Source: Anarhynchus alexandrinus (Eukaryota; Chordata; Aves; Charadriiformes; Charadriidae). Taken from it: 64,000 nt of DNA. Position 1 is the first letter of the stretch. Each line of letters begins with the position of its first letter. The position numbers and the translations under genes were made by a program. The notes below the pieces were generated by a model. It was not told the origin of the DNA. It made no database searches and was given only the letters and a program-made list of their open reading frames with translations. The stretch is taken from contig VUYV01000047.1 in the NCBI GenBank assembly GCA_008711295.1, positions 3,189,125-3,253,124 of the forward strand, written 5' to 3'. Of this stretch, positions 26,001 to 40,063 are shown in pieces.

Positions 26001-27694
26001 TAACATGTTTTCTTCATGGTAACATTAGTTTGGTAATAAAACCGTGCTGGGTACTGGGTTCTGAATTACTATGTCACAAATCACGCCTCTTCGTTATCCA
26101 TGGAAGAGTATCCCAGGTAGAACCGAGCTATGTTTATGAATCAAGAGCTTAATGCAACTGTAGCCAAGACCAAATGCATCTGGCTTTCCTAGAGAGATAT
26201 ATTAGAGGATGGATTTGAGTTATGCTAATGAATCTGGATTTGTTAGCAGGGATCACATCTGATCCCTATGTAACACCGCAGGAGATTCATCAGCCACACT
26301 TTATTAAACTAAAAAAAAAAACCCCACCCTTAAATGCAGAAATTAAAAGACTATAAATTACTACTCTATTACTGTAATAACTGAAACAAACTAATATGAA
26401 GCATTCAAATCCCACCCTCAACCCACAGAGTACTCCAAAGAGGCAAAACCCTCCAACGTATTGAAATCAGATACTATGGATGTGTAAGGACAGATCCTGT
26501 AAGTTTGGTGTGTGAGCGTGCACACCTCACACACATATATTCACATATAAATTACAGGTTTTTAAAGTTTCTGTGGTAGTTAGAAGCGGAAGCCCATCAC
26601 TAAGGCACGTAACGATTCCATGTAACGAAGACTTCCTTACAGTAAGCAACATTGCACTGAACGTTTCTGCACGTATCTAAAACATAAGAACTTAATTCAT
26701 AAAATCTTCTCCTTTTCTCCAGACGTGGGCCCAGCTGGTGTTTAACCCTTGTGGCTGCTGCAGCTTTTGCTGGCTGGGGTCAGTCTCTTGGCTCAGGACA
26801 GACAAGTTTAATACACACTAGCAACACCCCTTGCCATTTTTGACACACCACTGGAAAACTCACACTCCAGAGATTGACAGGGGCTGCTGGCAAAATGCCT
26901 CTTTCTAGTCAATTTGCATGTGCAGTTGTGGGTTTCACACATAATAATTTGGGAGTGCGTAAATTTTTAAAGCATTATTCCAGACAATATTTGAAAACGT
27001 GGCTTTGCTTGATTATTAGTGGTCAGAAAGCTACTGCCTTCAAGTTCACTACCGGCTTCTTAGCAAAACGCTTACTCCTTGGATAAACTAACAAACACGT
27101 TTTATCAGAGACAATTTTGTAAGGATACGTGAAAGTGATGGCTGACCAACTTAGCAAGAAGTTGGAGTAGGAAAAAATCACAGATTCAAAGCATTTATTA
27201 TTCACTGGCACGTATTTTAAAATTGTTAAAAATGTGTTTTGTTGGTGAGTTAGAAAAATAATGAGAGAAGGCAGCAGAAAGTACTGCAGCCTACCCTGGG
27301 AAACGAACTACTCAGCACAGCATCTGAAGTTCCTATTTCGGATTCTAAAATGTAAAACTATATCAACATTCTCTTCTTAAAAAGAAGTGGAGTTGTGCAA
27401 CATGTTGGTTTGCAACGTGTGTGGTGATTGCCTGTGTTAAACGGAGGGGCTTCTGCCACACGCACGCCAAAGCAGAAAAATCGAAGCAGTCAGATATCAC
27501 AGAGAAGGTTAAGGTCAACAATAGGTTGATTTTTTCTTTACAGTTCAGCAGTGTAAGTTTTATGAGATGCAACAACAAAAACATATCTAAGAAGTATTTG
27601 TCCAATGCACTTATTCATTTAACTGAGAATGAAAAAATCCATTTCTGGACTTTTACTTTTTACTCCAAAAAAAAGTATGTAAGACTGAACACAC

Positions 27695-27817
27695 CTTTAA
27701 TAAGTCCCTTTTCTTGCAATGTTTTCAAGGAGGGTCTTCGGGAGATGAACTTCTTTAATCTGCTTTTCACTCGGCTTCTGTCATTTGTGTCAGAGGCACT
27801 GTAGTTCAGTCTGAAAA
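27695..27817 (-). CDS. ARHGAP15: ARHGAP15 coding exon: basic segment just before the RhoGAP domain
   Basis: The exon is 123 bases: two bases of a split codon, 40 codons and one base. It reads FRLNYSASDTND, then RVKSRLKKFISRRPSLKTL, then QEKGLIK. Human ARHGAP15, from memory, has FRLHHSASDTSD, RLKKFITRRPSLKTL and QEKGLIK at about residues 236-275. The acceptor is TTTCCTGTAG|TTTTC and the donor is ATTAAAG|GTGTGT. The split codon at the junction is A|TT (Ile), where human has Met. A second AG four bases further on (TTTTCAG|ACTG) would change the frame and is rejected. The strongly basic stretch with RRPS resembles a kinase or acidic-lipid binding segment (inference). The next exon, which would begin the RhoGAP domain with its catalytic arginine, was not found at lower coordinates. 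Confidence 0.92.
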
Positions 27818-30800
27818 CTACAGGAAATTAAAAGAAAAAGCTTCAGTGGAATGACATTTTTAAACCAACAGTAGTTTGCTCAAATATCCTTAGAAAACAA
27901 GGGCCACAGCTAGCCTAGTAAGATCATGCAGTAGGTCAGGAGTGTAGCTGGTTGGATGGTACAAAACATCTGATTAATACTCCTGCGAATAAACATGATG
28001 AGTTCACTCTGCTGGTTATTCGCACAGTTGTGTTATTTATTGCCCATAAGTATTTGGATGGCGACCAGTTTTCTCATGAAATGCTCACGAATCCCACAAG
28101 TTTCACATGGATGATTTTTCAACTGGAACTCTGGACTCAAAGTGTGCTATGCACGATTAGCCATATACTACTTGTTATGAGAAAGGATGGATGGTTACAC
28201 CACTAGTGAAGGACTGAATTCTCTTGCCAAGATGGATTAAGCGTTATATATATATTTAATGCAGTTATAGAAAACATGGCTACATGCCATGAAATGTGTG
28301 CAAGATGCATTAATTTATGGAAAGAAAAGTATTCCCGTCCTAATGATTATATTTTATTATATTTAGGCATTTACAAAACTGAGAAATATTTTGAGCTCGA
28401 TTTATTCCTGCTCTGTGTCAAAAAGACATAGAACCCAGCTGCAGAAAATCCCCTGGAGGAAGTTTCAAAGGCATAAATTTAACTTTTTCTCTGCTGAGGT
28501 GCTTACAGGGCACCATCGTAGCTATCAAAACAGGCAGTATTAGCAGGAAGGAGAAACTCAGCGTGCTCCAGAAGCAACAGCGACGCCATGGGAAGACCTT
28601 CTCCAAAAGTTTCTCTGAACGAGCAGATTCTTAAAGTTTTTTAACAAATCACCTGAGTCTCACTGCTCCTGGATAACCCTTGTCCTGTGCCCTGGGCTCT
28701 TTCACCCTGCCCGTTCCCCCAAAAGCTGAGCAGGCGAATGAGGCAGCCGGAGCCGCGCAGCCTTCTCCGGGCAAAGGACCTCCAGCTGAGAGAGGGGTGG
28801 CTTCTCCTCTCTGCGGAAGGAACACCTTTCCATCTTCTCTTGAAAATCAATCAGTCCACCAAAACACAGTATTCTCCACAAGCTGAACTCGCAGGAGTTG
28901 GTCCATTGTCCCTTCGACAGGGTTTCTAAATAGTGCCCTGGATAATTTGGCTGCAGTTACAGAGATGCTCCCTAATCTCCACACCCTCTCTCCTATAATG
29001 CAGTGATCTTCATATAGAGGATCCAAGGGAAGAGGGAGAGCAAAAATAAAATTATGATCAATATTACGGGGCTATTTTGTAGCAAGAAGTTGTACATAAG
29101 TTATAAACAGAACCAGAACATTTAAAGGTGCACAATTATAAAACAATGGCAAGCTAAAATAACTGGTTAAGCAACAGTAACAACCCTGGAATATTGTGGT
29201 TTACATTACAAATCTGATTTTAACAGCCAAACTTATAAAATGGTTTACGCTTTGCTGTTGTCAAGGGAGAAAAACTTGCCAAATTGTTCATTTTAAGTAA
29301 ATAGAACATAGCCAATTAAGGAAAGCAATATTTAAACACATGCCTACGATGATCAGAACATAGTTTGCTTCTGATTTCACTACTGATTTTAACAGAAGAG
29401 TGTTCCATTTTCCCACAGCACTAAAATGACCCCACACATACTTCCACAAACTAGTAATCACACAGGACAAATAAAAGGACACTTTACTGGAAAATACACA
29501 GCTTGGTACAATAATCCATCACTTATGAAAAATAGAATTCACATTTTTTAATGGTAGCATTCTTGGAGCGATGTATCATAGAATATAAAGATTAGCATTC
29601 AATTGATGGTTGGTGCTTTTTTAACATTATAGTGGAGGACTTTTTGTTCGAAATTGAGCAATCCTTGGCAGGGACAAGCTAAAATTCCAAGTCACTTGGC
29701 TGTGCTATAAAAAGAACAACAAATGGATGTTTCTAATTCTGCATCTTAATGGTACTTTGAAACAGTGAAGTGAATTGTATTTAGTTTGGGGACTCTCTTG
29801 TTGCTCAGGGTCATTCTGTCCATAGCGATTCATATTTAGGTTTGCTTTTTCCTGACTTACAGGGAAGCTTCCCCAGTGCAGAGGATGCAGGAGTGAAAAC
29901 ATTTCTTAAGTCACTTAAGCTGCCACATTTCCCATTCTGCAGGACTCTGAAGCGTTTTATGCCTACTTGAGCTACACGCTTAGCTCTGAGTATACACCAG
30001 ATTTTAAGATATTCTAACTGAAGTGAATGTGGTCATACTGGGAATGGGAGGAGAGGGGATCTATGACTTGACAGCAGAGTAAAGATCCCTCTATTTAGAA
30101 AGGTGCATTAACCCAGCTGGAAGTTTAATACCTGAAACAGCAATTATGGTGTTAAAACTACATCTAGAGGTAGGAATAATTATTGTCATGGATACTTTTG
30201 TATGTTCTATGTTGAAGTGTACAGTGCATAGTTAACAGCAGCAAAGCTAATTTTGATGAATTTCTTACTTTACTCTATTAAACATGTGTGAGTCACCAGA
30301 GGGAAACTCCAAGCCTCCCAGAAATTCAAGGGTTTAGATAGCATGTTCCAAAACCAAGCTTAGCCAGAAATATTCTTGTTGGGATCTCAGTTAGAAATAT
30401 TCATTCTTTTTGCCAAACCATTCTTCTCGCGATATCCCCACATTAAAATTATTTTGCTATTATATTTGGAAATACAAAGAGGACCAAATGTAACTTCCAA
30501 GAGAAAAAAAAAAAGAAGTAGTTATAAAACTCAAAAACCACAATAAACATTTCTTTGGAGTACCTTCCTTTTTAAATTTAAGGTTCTGGATTTGGCCAGA
30601 AGAATCCTCCATGAAAGAGAGCCAGCGAGCTTCAAACAACAGAAAAAAAAAAGTGGAAAGCAGTTCCATACAAGAAGTAAAATAGGATACCTAAGGATCG
30701 AAGTATAAAATAATAGGAAATAAAATCTACTGCTTGATCTGCTGCGTGGTGCCTGGCATAAACTGCAGAGGTGCGCCATTTCATTCATTATCCTGAATTA

Positions 30801-33800
30801 ATTCGTATCCTCAGTTTCTAAAGCTACTCGCACTGACATATCCGCATAAATGCTTCAAAACCAACACAGAACAGAAGGATAATTTCCCTCCCTTTGCACA
30901 GACTCTTCAGTTAAGTATTTCTTGTATTGCAATAAGCGCTCCTGAGACAGAAAAAGGAAACACATGCTCTTGTTGGGCCAGGGCCTTTGAGAGTAACCAT
31001 AGAGGGGAATCCAACAGAGTCCAATATTATGCTAAATTTATTCTGGTAGTGCAAGTGGGTGCAACGACACCTCAATCCAGCAAAAAAAACCCCATAACAT
31101 AACTGGCTGACTTTCACGTTTGGCTGGAAATAAAGTTGGACTTTCAGATCTAGAAAAGCATTTCTGATGACTTTGGTCACTTTATTAGGTCTCTATTTAT
31201 TTAACAGGTAAGAAAAGTATGAATGGACAAATGAAAAAAAAAAAAGGCAAGATCTTTTCCTCAGATAATTTTTTCTAGAATTAAACCAAATTAAATCACA
31301 ACATCTTATCACATTAAGGAAGTGTAATACAGATTGCGTACAGAAAGAAAATAGAATAAACACAGCATTAAGCATAAAAGAGAGATCACATCTTTGGCCC
31401 TTAATGTTGATAGCACTGTGATAACATCACCTGAATTAGGAAGGATACCTATAGACTAAACTCTCTGCAAAAAAAAAATTTGCACCAAGAAAAAACTGAC
31501 CTGTCTTTTTTTGAGCCTATATAAATCCTCTGAATACTTATTCAATGTCATGACTCTAGCCTTAATATTCCTAATAAGATATTAAAAACAGGACTATCAT
31601 GCAAAACCACAAATTAAAGTCTGTACAAAAGCTTTTACACAAGACAGGTGGAAAGTATTAATTCATTACCCCAAATCACACAGTAGCATCAGATTCAATG
31701 GAAATTTTGAGATGTACAGATGAAGAATTGCTTGCTATGATTTAATGCACTAAATTGTATATATCATGCAATGAGAGTAAATGTATTATAATTGAAACAG
31801 AATTAAGCAGTGACTAACACATTTGCAAGGTGAAGTTACAAAGGCCTTTCCCTAGGGTTTTAGCATGGCCACAACTAAAAGAACCAGGCCAGGCTCTAAG
31901 CTTTTCAGGGCAAGGATCAAAATTCTTATGCAATTACTTTCTGTGAATTTACTCATGTACCTCGGCAATATATTTCTAGCAGACTGTTTTTCCTGGGTGT
32001 GATGTTCTGGGCAGAGCCTGAATGATTCAGAAGGTAAAATGTTTTAATACGTTCTAAACAACTCTGTATTTCATTGGCAAGATTTTGTAACTCCATATAA
32101 CATGATCTCACATTCCTTCCAATGACTTTTATTTCACTCTTAATTTACAAAACATTTATACATAATCCCAAGGGTTTACCTATGATTAATTCCTGCCAGG
32201 TTGAGTATATCTGAACACTTCTAACGTGTTGAAAGCATTGGTTTTTGAAGAACTATCCATTAATGACTTTCTGAACTGTGACAATGGATATTGACAGTGC
32301 TTGTCAGACGAAAGCGCTATTGATTGTCTCACATCATGTGTATAGCAAAACCAATCTCTTCCAAGTACCTCTTCCTAACTGAAATACATTATTATGGTGC
32401 CTATCTGTTTATTATAACAGCCAAAATTATCGTCTGTAATTCATTTGGATGGGAAGAGTTCATACAGAATGAAGAGCAGCAGTGGGAGTGGATAAGGCAT
32501 GAAGAGATTCACAGAGCTTTACATCAGTACCTTCTCTTCCATTAGCCTTGTTCTGCAGGAAAAAAACCCACAACTAGTCTGGACCATGTGAATTTTTTGT
32601 AATACTCTTGAGGACTTAAAAATTTCGGGAAGTTCTTAGAAATGGAGACGACTTGTAGTGTAACGACAACACCCGTAAATTGAGATTTCATAATTCTTTT
32701 CCCAAGAAATATTAAAAGTGACAAGATTGACCATTCAAAATGCAGAATACGCTGATCAAAATCCTAGCCACAACTTTCTTAAAATACATATGAACAGATC
32801 CACAGACTTAACTGTGATCTCAGTTGTCTTAAACTAATCATTGTCCTAAGTGCTTTACAGATTCATATCCGGCGTCCTCAGCAGCATCTTGCAGGACTGA
32901 ATCGAAGCTGAGATGGCAAAAGGGGAGGTAGAAGCAGGTCTCTATGACTTTGGATAATGAATGTGCCAGTCTAACAGCAGAACTATCACATATGTGTGAA
33001 AATATTAATTTAAAGGAATTAATTAGTTAATTAATTAATTTCAAGTAATGGGAATGTTTAATTGCCGAGTTTCTCATCCTCCTGGAGAAATCTTTCTTAA
33101 CACGCAGAGGCGTATGACTATGCCTGCATTCCAGGAGATACTGCAATTTAAGAATGTATAATGACTCATGACTTTAAGTTTTATTGGCTTTCATTGAAAC
33201 TCAGGATTCAACATTTTTTCCAGGGTGTTTTGGCCTGCAGTGAATGTGGAACTACTGCTAGTCATTTAAGGAAGGAGCAACATGCATTAGGGCCTGGATA
33301 AGTGGTCAACTTTTCAACCAGCACCGAAGTCTTGAGAGTGACAAAACCAAGTTCCTGCCTCCTTCCTTTTCTTCGTGGTGATCTGAGACGGAGTCAATAA
33401 AGTCTGCTCGCCAAGGCTAAACAATTCACTTCACCTGCTTTATTGAGCTAAAGACTTTTGTCAGTCATCGTTTTCATCCCTTAGTGAAATTCCTGGGCAG
33501 GTCTCATGAGTTATCCACACACTATAATTACTCCATCTTTTTCGTATAAGAGTAAAATGAGAGGCGGGTACATGCTCTACTTAAAGGTACTACACAAATG
33601 ATTTTGGTGGGGAAAATGAAGGAATCAGACATTACCTCTAATCCCGATGTTGATGATAAGCTTTAAAATTACAGATTTTATAATTACGGAGCACAGATCC
33701 AAGAGCTGCAGCATCAGGTGACAGAATGGATAACACTAGCCAGGAGATGCTAGGAAGATCTTCTCTACATGGGCAACAAAGGACCTGAAGTCATTGAGTT

Positions 33801-34214
33801 TTATGGTCTTGAGACAGATAATTGCCACAGCAAGTATATCTGCATTTACAAATGTTTATGAAACAAGCTCAGAAATAAACAATAGGAAAAAGAAAACAGT
33901 GATTATATAGCACAAATAACTTTTCTGTAATATGACAGCCTAACAACTTAAGTGCTCAGTAGTGTCATTACACTTTGTAAAATTTGTGTGCATTAGCAGT
34001 AAAGATTCAATAAAATGACTATATAATTCATATTTTGCATCATGCTCTTATGCATATAAACTTTTAAAAAATGTTGTCCCCCACTAATAATAAATGGAAA
34101 TAAATGAATAGCATGCTAAATATCACTACACGCTTACACTGAGAAACAAACTGGCAGTCTCCATGCAGCTTTTCTTAGTGGTATTTGCACCATAAATATT
34201 TAGAAAAGTAAAGC

Positions 34215-35200
34215 AATATTTCTGAGTATGTATTGGATTTATAAAGGGAGATCATACCAAACTAACCGGATATCTTTCTTTAATAAAATAAATGGGGTTT
34301 TTTTAGAAAAGGAAAGGGTAATAGACCAAATCTATCTGGACTTCCGTTGTGCATTTGATATGATGCCAAATGGGAAATTATTAGTTAAACTGGAGAAGAC
34401 GTAGAGAATTAAAACAATAACTGTGAAGCGGCTAAATAAAGTATTAAAATGAGCTTTGTTGAAAGGAGAACTACTGTACTGAAGGAAGTACCAGTGCAAG
34501 TCCTCTGATATTCTTGGAATTGATCTTTGCGTCCTCATTACTGACTTCAACAGAAAAAGTAGGAGCATTCAAAAATACTTGTTGGTGACTCAAGGCTGGG
34601 AAACATCATCAGCTGAGACAAAAATCGGGACATCGGGTGAAATCTTAGTGACTTTGAGACTGGAGGCTGGAGAAAGCAGTTAGACCTAATACTGCCCGAT
34701 ACATGGTCAGAGAAGGATTAATACAAACTATTTCTCTCTTATGAGTGTGCAACCTTGGACATTCATGTGTGAGATGGGAATTCATGCCAGAAAAGGTGCA
34801 GGCAGTGGCCGTGAGAAGTACCAGGAGAACGGGCTGCTGAGCTTTCGAAAGCAGACGGGGAGCTTGGCGTGTTTGGCCAGCTAGAAAATGGCTGAGAAAA
34901 GCCGTGATTGTTCTCTATGAATTTGCTGGTGGGGGTGGGAAAAGGAGCAGGAGAGGAGAAGAGGACAGCAGGGAGGGAGAAGAGCTGTTCAAACTGAAGA
35001 ACAATGTTGGCACAAGAATAAATGAGTATAAACTGGCCATAATACGAAGTTCTAAAACACCCTTTCAAAGAAGTCGTGGTGGCAAATAAAACTAAAAGAA
35101 TTTAAGATGAAGCTTAATAAATTTATGAAAGGGGACACAGAACGCGGTACCTTGTGACAGGAGGGACTGGACTAGATCACCCAGGACATGCCAAGCCTTT
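34215..35200 (+). mobile_element. Old CR1 (L3-like) LINE, ORF2 to 3' end, with deletions
   Basis: On the plus strand, 34225-34400 keeps decayed reverse transcriptase codons: a GFIKGDHTKLT-like start, then 'TATCTGGACTTCCGT' for YLDF. The segment 34545-34630 carries AAAAAGTAGGAGCATTC and GACAAAAATCGGGAC, corresponding to the DDTK region. The segment 34845-35030 carries GCGTGTTTGGCCAGC, GATTGTTCTCTATGAAT, GAAGAGCTGTTCAAACTGAA and ACAATGTTGGCACAAGAAT, all standard near the end of CR1-L3 elements. The 3' portion ends near GGACTGGACTAGATCACCC at 35165-35185. The element is antisense to ARHGAP15, highly diverged and interrupted by deletions. Confidence 0.85.
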
Positions 35201-35702
35201 CTTTCCACAATTTTTTTGGTATTGTCACAATATTAGAAATACACACTTAACTTGAATATAAAAACCACAATGCCAGAAATCAATGAGTTCGTTTTATTCA
35301 TACAGTATGACCAGTTTATGTTCATCTAATGTAAAACATGTGGGACTTGGATGAAATCTTCCGCAGTACACAAAGTCAGACTATTCAGGCTCTAGGAAGA
35401 GAGAGTACAGCGTGCTTGGGAAGGGGAAACCGGTCTCTCCAAGTCAGCGTCGGGGATTAGCACCCTTGACAAAGTCTCTTTGCAAAAAGCTGCAGTCTTT
35501 TACCCCCCTCACACTGAGGAGGGCAGTTTTGTATCAGCACAGATCCCTGAGGACTCATCTGATCTCGAGTCTCCTTCGGTAGATGTTTTATCTAAATCTG
35601 CAGGTAAAGAGTGACCAGGTGAATATGGGCAGAAGTCAGGAGCGTGATGGAGATGCTTTTTACATTTGATGTACTTCTTTCCTTTAGAGAGGGTTGCTAA
35701 AA

Positions 35703-36142
35703 TTCACAGAATCACAGAATGATAGGGGTTGGAAGGGACCTCTGGAGATCATCCAGTCCAACCCCCCTGCCAGAGCAGGGGCACCTAGAGCCAGTTGGGC
35801 AGGAACACATCTACACTGGTTTTGAACGTCTCCAGAGTGGGAGACTCCCTCACCTCTCTGGGCAGCCTGTGCCAGTGCTCTGCCACCCTCAAAGTAAACA
35901 AGTTCCTCCTCATGCTTAGCTAGAACTTCCTATACTCAAGTTTGTGCCTATTACCTCTTATCCTATCACTGGGCACCACTAAAAATATACTGGTGCCATC
36001 CTCCTGGCACCCTCCCTTTAAGTATTTATAAGCATTGATAAGATCCCACCTCAGTCTTTTTGCCTCCAGACTAAAAAGACCCAAGTGCCTCAGCCTTTCC
36101 TCATGAGAGAGACGTTTTAGTCCCCTCATCATCTTCGTAGCC
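35703..36142 (-). mobile_element. 5'-truncated avian CR1 LINE, 3' end (second subfamily type)
   Basis: The plus strand begins at the 3' tail (CACAGAATCACAGAATGATA, GGGTTGGAAGGGACCTCTGG) and continues through GGGCAGCCTGTGCCAGTGCT, AAGTTCCTCCTCATGCTTAG, CACTGGGCACCACTAAAAAT and CCTTTCCTCATGAGAGAGAC, ending at CCTCATCATCTTCGTAGCCC. The wording 'ACCTCTGGAGATCATCCAG' and 'CAGGGGCACCTAGAGC' differs from the 19129 and 40064 copies and fits another CR1 subfamily. It is in the same sense as ARHGAP15 and keeps no long ORF. Confidence 0.95.
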
Positions 36143-39100
36143 CAAAGGAAAATACTGAATAAGTTGGATGGTCTAACACATAGGAGTTGAAGAGTGGCCC
36201 TGCCCTTCCCTACCTGGGCGACTCAATGCTGCCCTGTTCCAGTGTTTTCAGCCATACGGTCTCATCCCACTCATATAAAATACGATAGTTATACAGGAAA
36301 AAAAATGGCAATATTTGAATTAATGGCTTTTGAAGTTGACATATATAATAGAAAAATATTGTTTAAGCAGACTTCCCAAAAGAAAACAAACATGCAATTA
36401 AATTTGAGGAAGACAGAGCAAAGAACTGAAGACTATTTGCAGACTGAGTTGAACAAGTAATTTACAACAAGTAATGCATTCAGGGTTTTTTTTAGAATAT
36501 GGAGTTCTGTTTGTTTTCTTCTGTTTTGTAATATATGTCAATAAGTTTCAAGTCTTTAGGCTTACCTCCTGACTGAGTTAGTCTAAAAAAAGAACCTTAT
36601 CAACATTTTGCAAATAATATGAATAGTCATCACTTATACTAAATTGCTCAGACAAAAGGACAAGAAAATTATGTAGTTCCTTTCTCTACCAGGAGCACCA
36701 GAAAGACTGTTACACCAAAAGAAAACCCTTTTGGGTGGCTGGGTACTGCTGGCCATGTCTGCTCTTTTAACTTCAAAACCTACATGTAATCCTGTCTTAT
36801 GCTTTGGAAAACAAACTAATTATCTGTCGAGAACAAGGGAGACTTGGCATTGCTGTATTTAAATCACCCCTGTTAAGAGTCCTACCAATGATTCATATAT
36901 TTAAATTTAGACATGTGCTTGGATACCTTGTTGAATCTTTTATTCAGATACCATCTTACGGGATCTTTCCAGAAAGAATACCATACCAAAGAATTTTCTC
37001 TTTATTGAGACTCTTATCAATTATATTTTGTGCCTCTAAATTTAAAAAATAAATTATTTTAAAATGTTATTATATTTCCATTGCACTCAGCCTCCAATTA
37101 TATTCATAACCTGATATTTTTTGACCCGTGATGAACTTCTAATACTTCTCATACAATAAGGGATATAATTAATTCTTAGTGCATAAGTTATGAAAACCAA
37201 CATGTTAAAATTTTTTATTTCCAATGAGAAATGGTAGTGACATTCATCTGTATATTTGCTGTTTCAAACCACAAGTTCCAGTATATTTTTCTCTCTTAAT
37301 ACAGTAAGTTTAGTACTTACCAGTGAACAGAGATGTGGTATTTTATGGAGAAAGGCACACCCATTGTCTTTAAAGTAATCAAAAAATATCTAGCCAAAGA
37401 TCTGAAATCCTTTTGCAGTACTCTGTTTATATGTTGACTCTACTTTATCAAATTATCTCTACCTCAATTAAATCATTAGAGTAAAAATAACTGAACAGAA
37501 GATCACCCATGAGCCCATTTTTAAAAAGAATAATTTGACAGATTTAAGGATCCTTTTCACTTCTTACCTTAAGTGAAAGTTCTGGTAAGAATCTCCAACA
37601 TCTATATTCACATAAATACAAACTTTAGACCAAGTGACCTTTAGTGCCATCAACTTCATTTTGTGTCTTATATAAAAGATTTCTATTTGTTAAAACACAA
37701 TTGATTTTGAAACTTTTCAGCAGTTACAGGTCTCTGCTTACAGGGCAGTGTCAAAGTTGCACTGTGAGAACACAGGAAAGACTTCCACTAAAGCTGCTTT
37801 AGGATCTGCCTAAAATAAACATAAAAACATGAAGCAGACCAAATGGAGGCAATAGCTTTTGTGTGAGGCTACCCTATGGAGGCTGTTGTGAGCTATGCCA
37901 TGGGTCAGCCTCTTTTTTGTGCTGAGACGGTGCAACCACAGGAGGAAAAGGAAAACCCAGAATAAAGCTGCTGGTATATTTTGCCATGTATTACGTTATA
38001 ATAGTTTATGTTGTAAATTTGACTGCTCACCCTAAAGCTCTGATTCCAGTGTGCTTCTTAAGGTGTGGGTTTTTTTAGCGTTGACTTTATCAGAACTTGG
38101 TCCTCTAATAAAGATCAGGTCATACAACTCTGTTGTCTAGCAGCAGATAGAAACTATACATTGCTCGCTCTCTTCCTTGTGCTACCAAGCACAGCTTTGG
38201 CCAAGGTGCAAGCTGGTCTGGAAACATCTCATCTGGCTTTCTGCAGCACCCAACCCCTCTCCCTACAATCTGACAGTGGCTCCTTCTCATCACAGAGGCC
38301 GCATGAGGGCAAGATCTGGGTCGGTACGGTTAAGATATGAGTCCAAAGAGGACACACAGATGTGGTCGCCTGAAGGCATGAGTAACTTGCATCCCAGAAA
38401 GGAGCATGTCCTACACTACTAGTGCAATGCGTTTGCTGCAGCAGATAGCTGGGAGACCAAGTCCACCAACACCAGAGACATCCAGACGTCCAGAGACGCC
38501 GCAGGGCATGTGGTGACATTTAGTATTTCATCCAGTCTCCAGAAGAGCTGCAATGGAACAAGCTGCCTGAGCAGGCAAATAATTACTATATATCACGATC
38601 TTTTGCTGAAATAAAACCAGACCAGTCATCCACAACTTTGAGAGACTTCGATCAGCTACATGTGAGGTTTGCACGGGTGCACCGAGCCTATGTTTGACCA
38701 GCCATGGTTAAAACTCAGCCAAAATGTTAAAAAGATACAATAGAAGACCGTTTTAGCTTTAAAATTAATGTTCCAGCTGACAAACTGCACAGGGACTTAA
38801 CCTACTTTAGAACATATTTAATAGCATAATTTAGTCTCTAAAAAGAAAAGCAAAATAACTAATGATGGACAAATTTAGAGGTCGAATCTAGTTCAGATAA
38901 ACATTCAAAAGTTCAGATGTTTAACCAAACCTTATCTTGTCTATGAAAAGCCTCAACCGAAGAGCTCTATCAAATATAAGCAAAGCACAGAAGATTGTGG
39001 AAACTTTTCCTTACAGAAGGAAAACTATTATCAGGAACCAGCACCTTATTGCAACACTCACGTGTTAAGCATCAAAGGAAAAGCAAAACATTTTCAGAAA

Positions 39101-40063
39101 ACTGCTTCATGGAAGTAGTAATATTTGGATGCAATCCAATACAGAGCAAAGCAAATAATATTAAGGGGAAAGATAATACAAATGCAATTAGACTATCAAC
39201 CAATAAAACTTAATCTATGCTTGATAGTTGAAACCTTCCAAGCTTAGAGAGAATAAGGAAACCGGAGATCAGAGGACTCTGCCTTTTGAAGTCTTGCTGT
39301 CCACATTCTGGGGACCATTATCTAGCTGGGTATTTTAAAGACATGAATATTCTGTCACAAAATTAGAAAGTTTTATTGTTACAAATGACCTGTAACTTGA
39401 GCAGGGACAGCTAAAGATGAATTCCAAGTAAACAATTATTTGGAAAAGGTGAATTCTGCGAACTTAGTTTTCTGGACTAAACCCCACAAAATAAAAGATG
39501 TGTTTTCAAAGAACAATTTCATTGTGGGTTACTAATAACAAAAAGTATAAATCTAACGGATCCTCTCCATCCTTGTATTCACCAATTACAAAAGGTTTGG
39601 GTTTTTTTTAGAAGTGTACCAGATGAGGTTTGAACACTGCTGTGTCTTGCCTGGCACTGTTTCTCACACAGCAAAAAATATCTGCTACAGTACCCCAGAG
39701 GCAGCAAAGTTCAGACAAATGACTCGTCAAACCAATGCTGCTTCAGGATCTTTTCATTTTCTTTCTCTTTCTCCATGTCACCACCTTGACGCCTCTCTGT
39801 TTAAGCCTGTTCCTCACATTTACTTCTCAAGCCACTTTGGAAATTAACAGAAAAATTTACTTTTCTCATAACTGAACCCCAAGTTCAACCTACCATATGC
39901 CCCAAATCTGAAACCTAGCAAAAGATTTTGTAAGCAAGACTTAAACTTCCAGTTCAGAAGTTACTAATGTGTAACTTACATTAAGAGCAAAGTTGCAACA
40001 AGAAATCAAGTATCCCACTGTTTGTAATTGTGCCTTAATATCAGTGCTACCCTTGATCCATCA

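Larger units (their letters stand above)
1..27694 (-). other. ARHGAP15 intron, 5' part (downstream exons outside the window)
   Basis: This is sequence beyond the last visible donor (GTGTGT at 27694). Exons for the RhoGAP domain should follow in this direction. I looked for the expected continuation (DQIFGSHL..., the catalytic-arginine region and the FFRELPEPL motif) in reverse complement and did not recognise it, so the intron probably continues past position 1. Listed separately are an old CR1, a young CR1, three palindromic fragments, microsatellites and small tandem repeats. Positions 1-756, 1601-5136, 5190-6114, 10369-19128 and 19723-22986 are otherwise AT-rich single-copy-looking DNA with nothing identifiable. 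Confidence 0.72.

Noticed and set aside
27421..27804. 127-codon plus-strand open frame over the third ARHGAP15 exon
   Set aside because: It is the antisense shadow of the 27695-27817 exon; the minus strand has the conserved protein and the splice sites.
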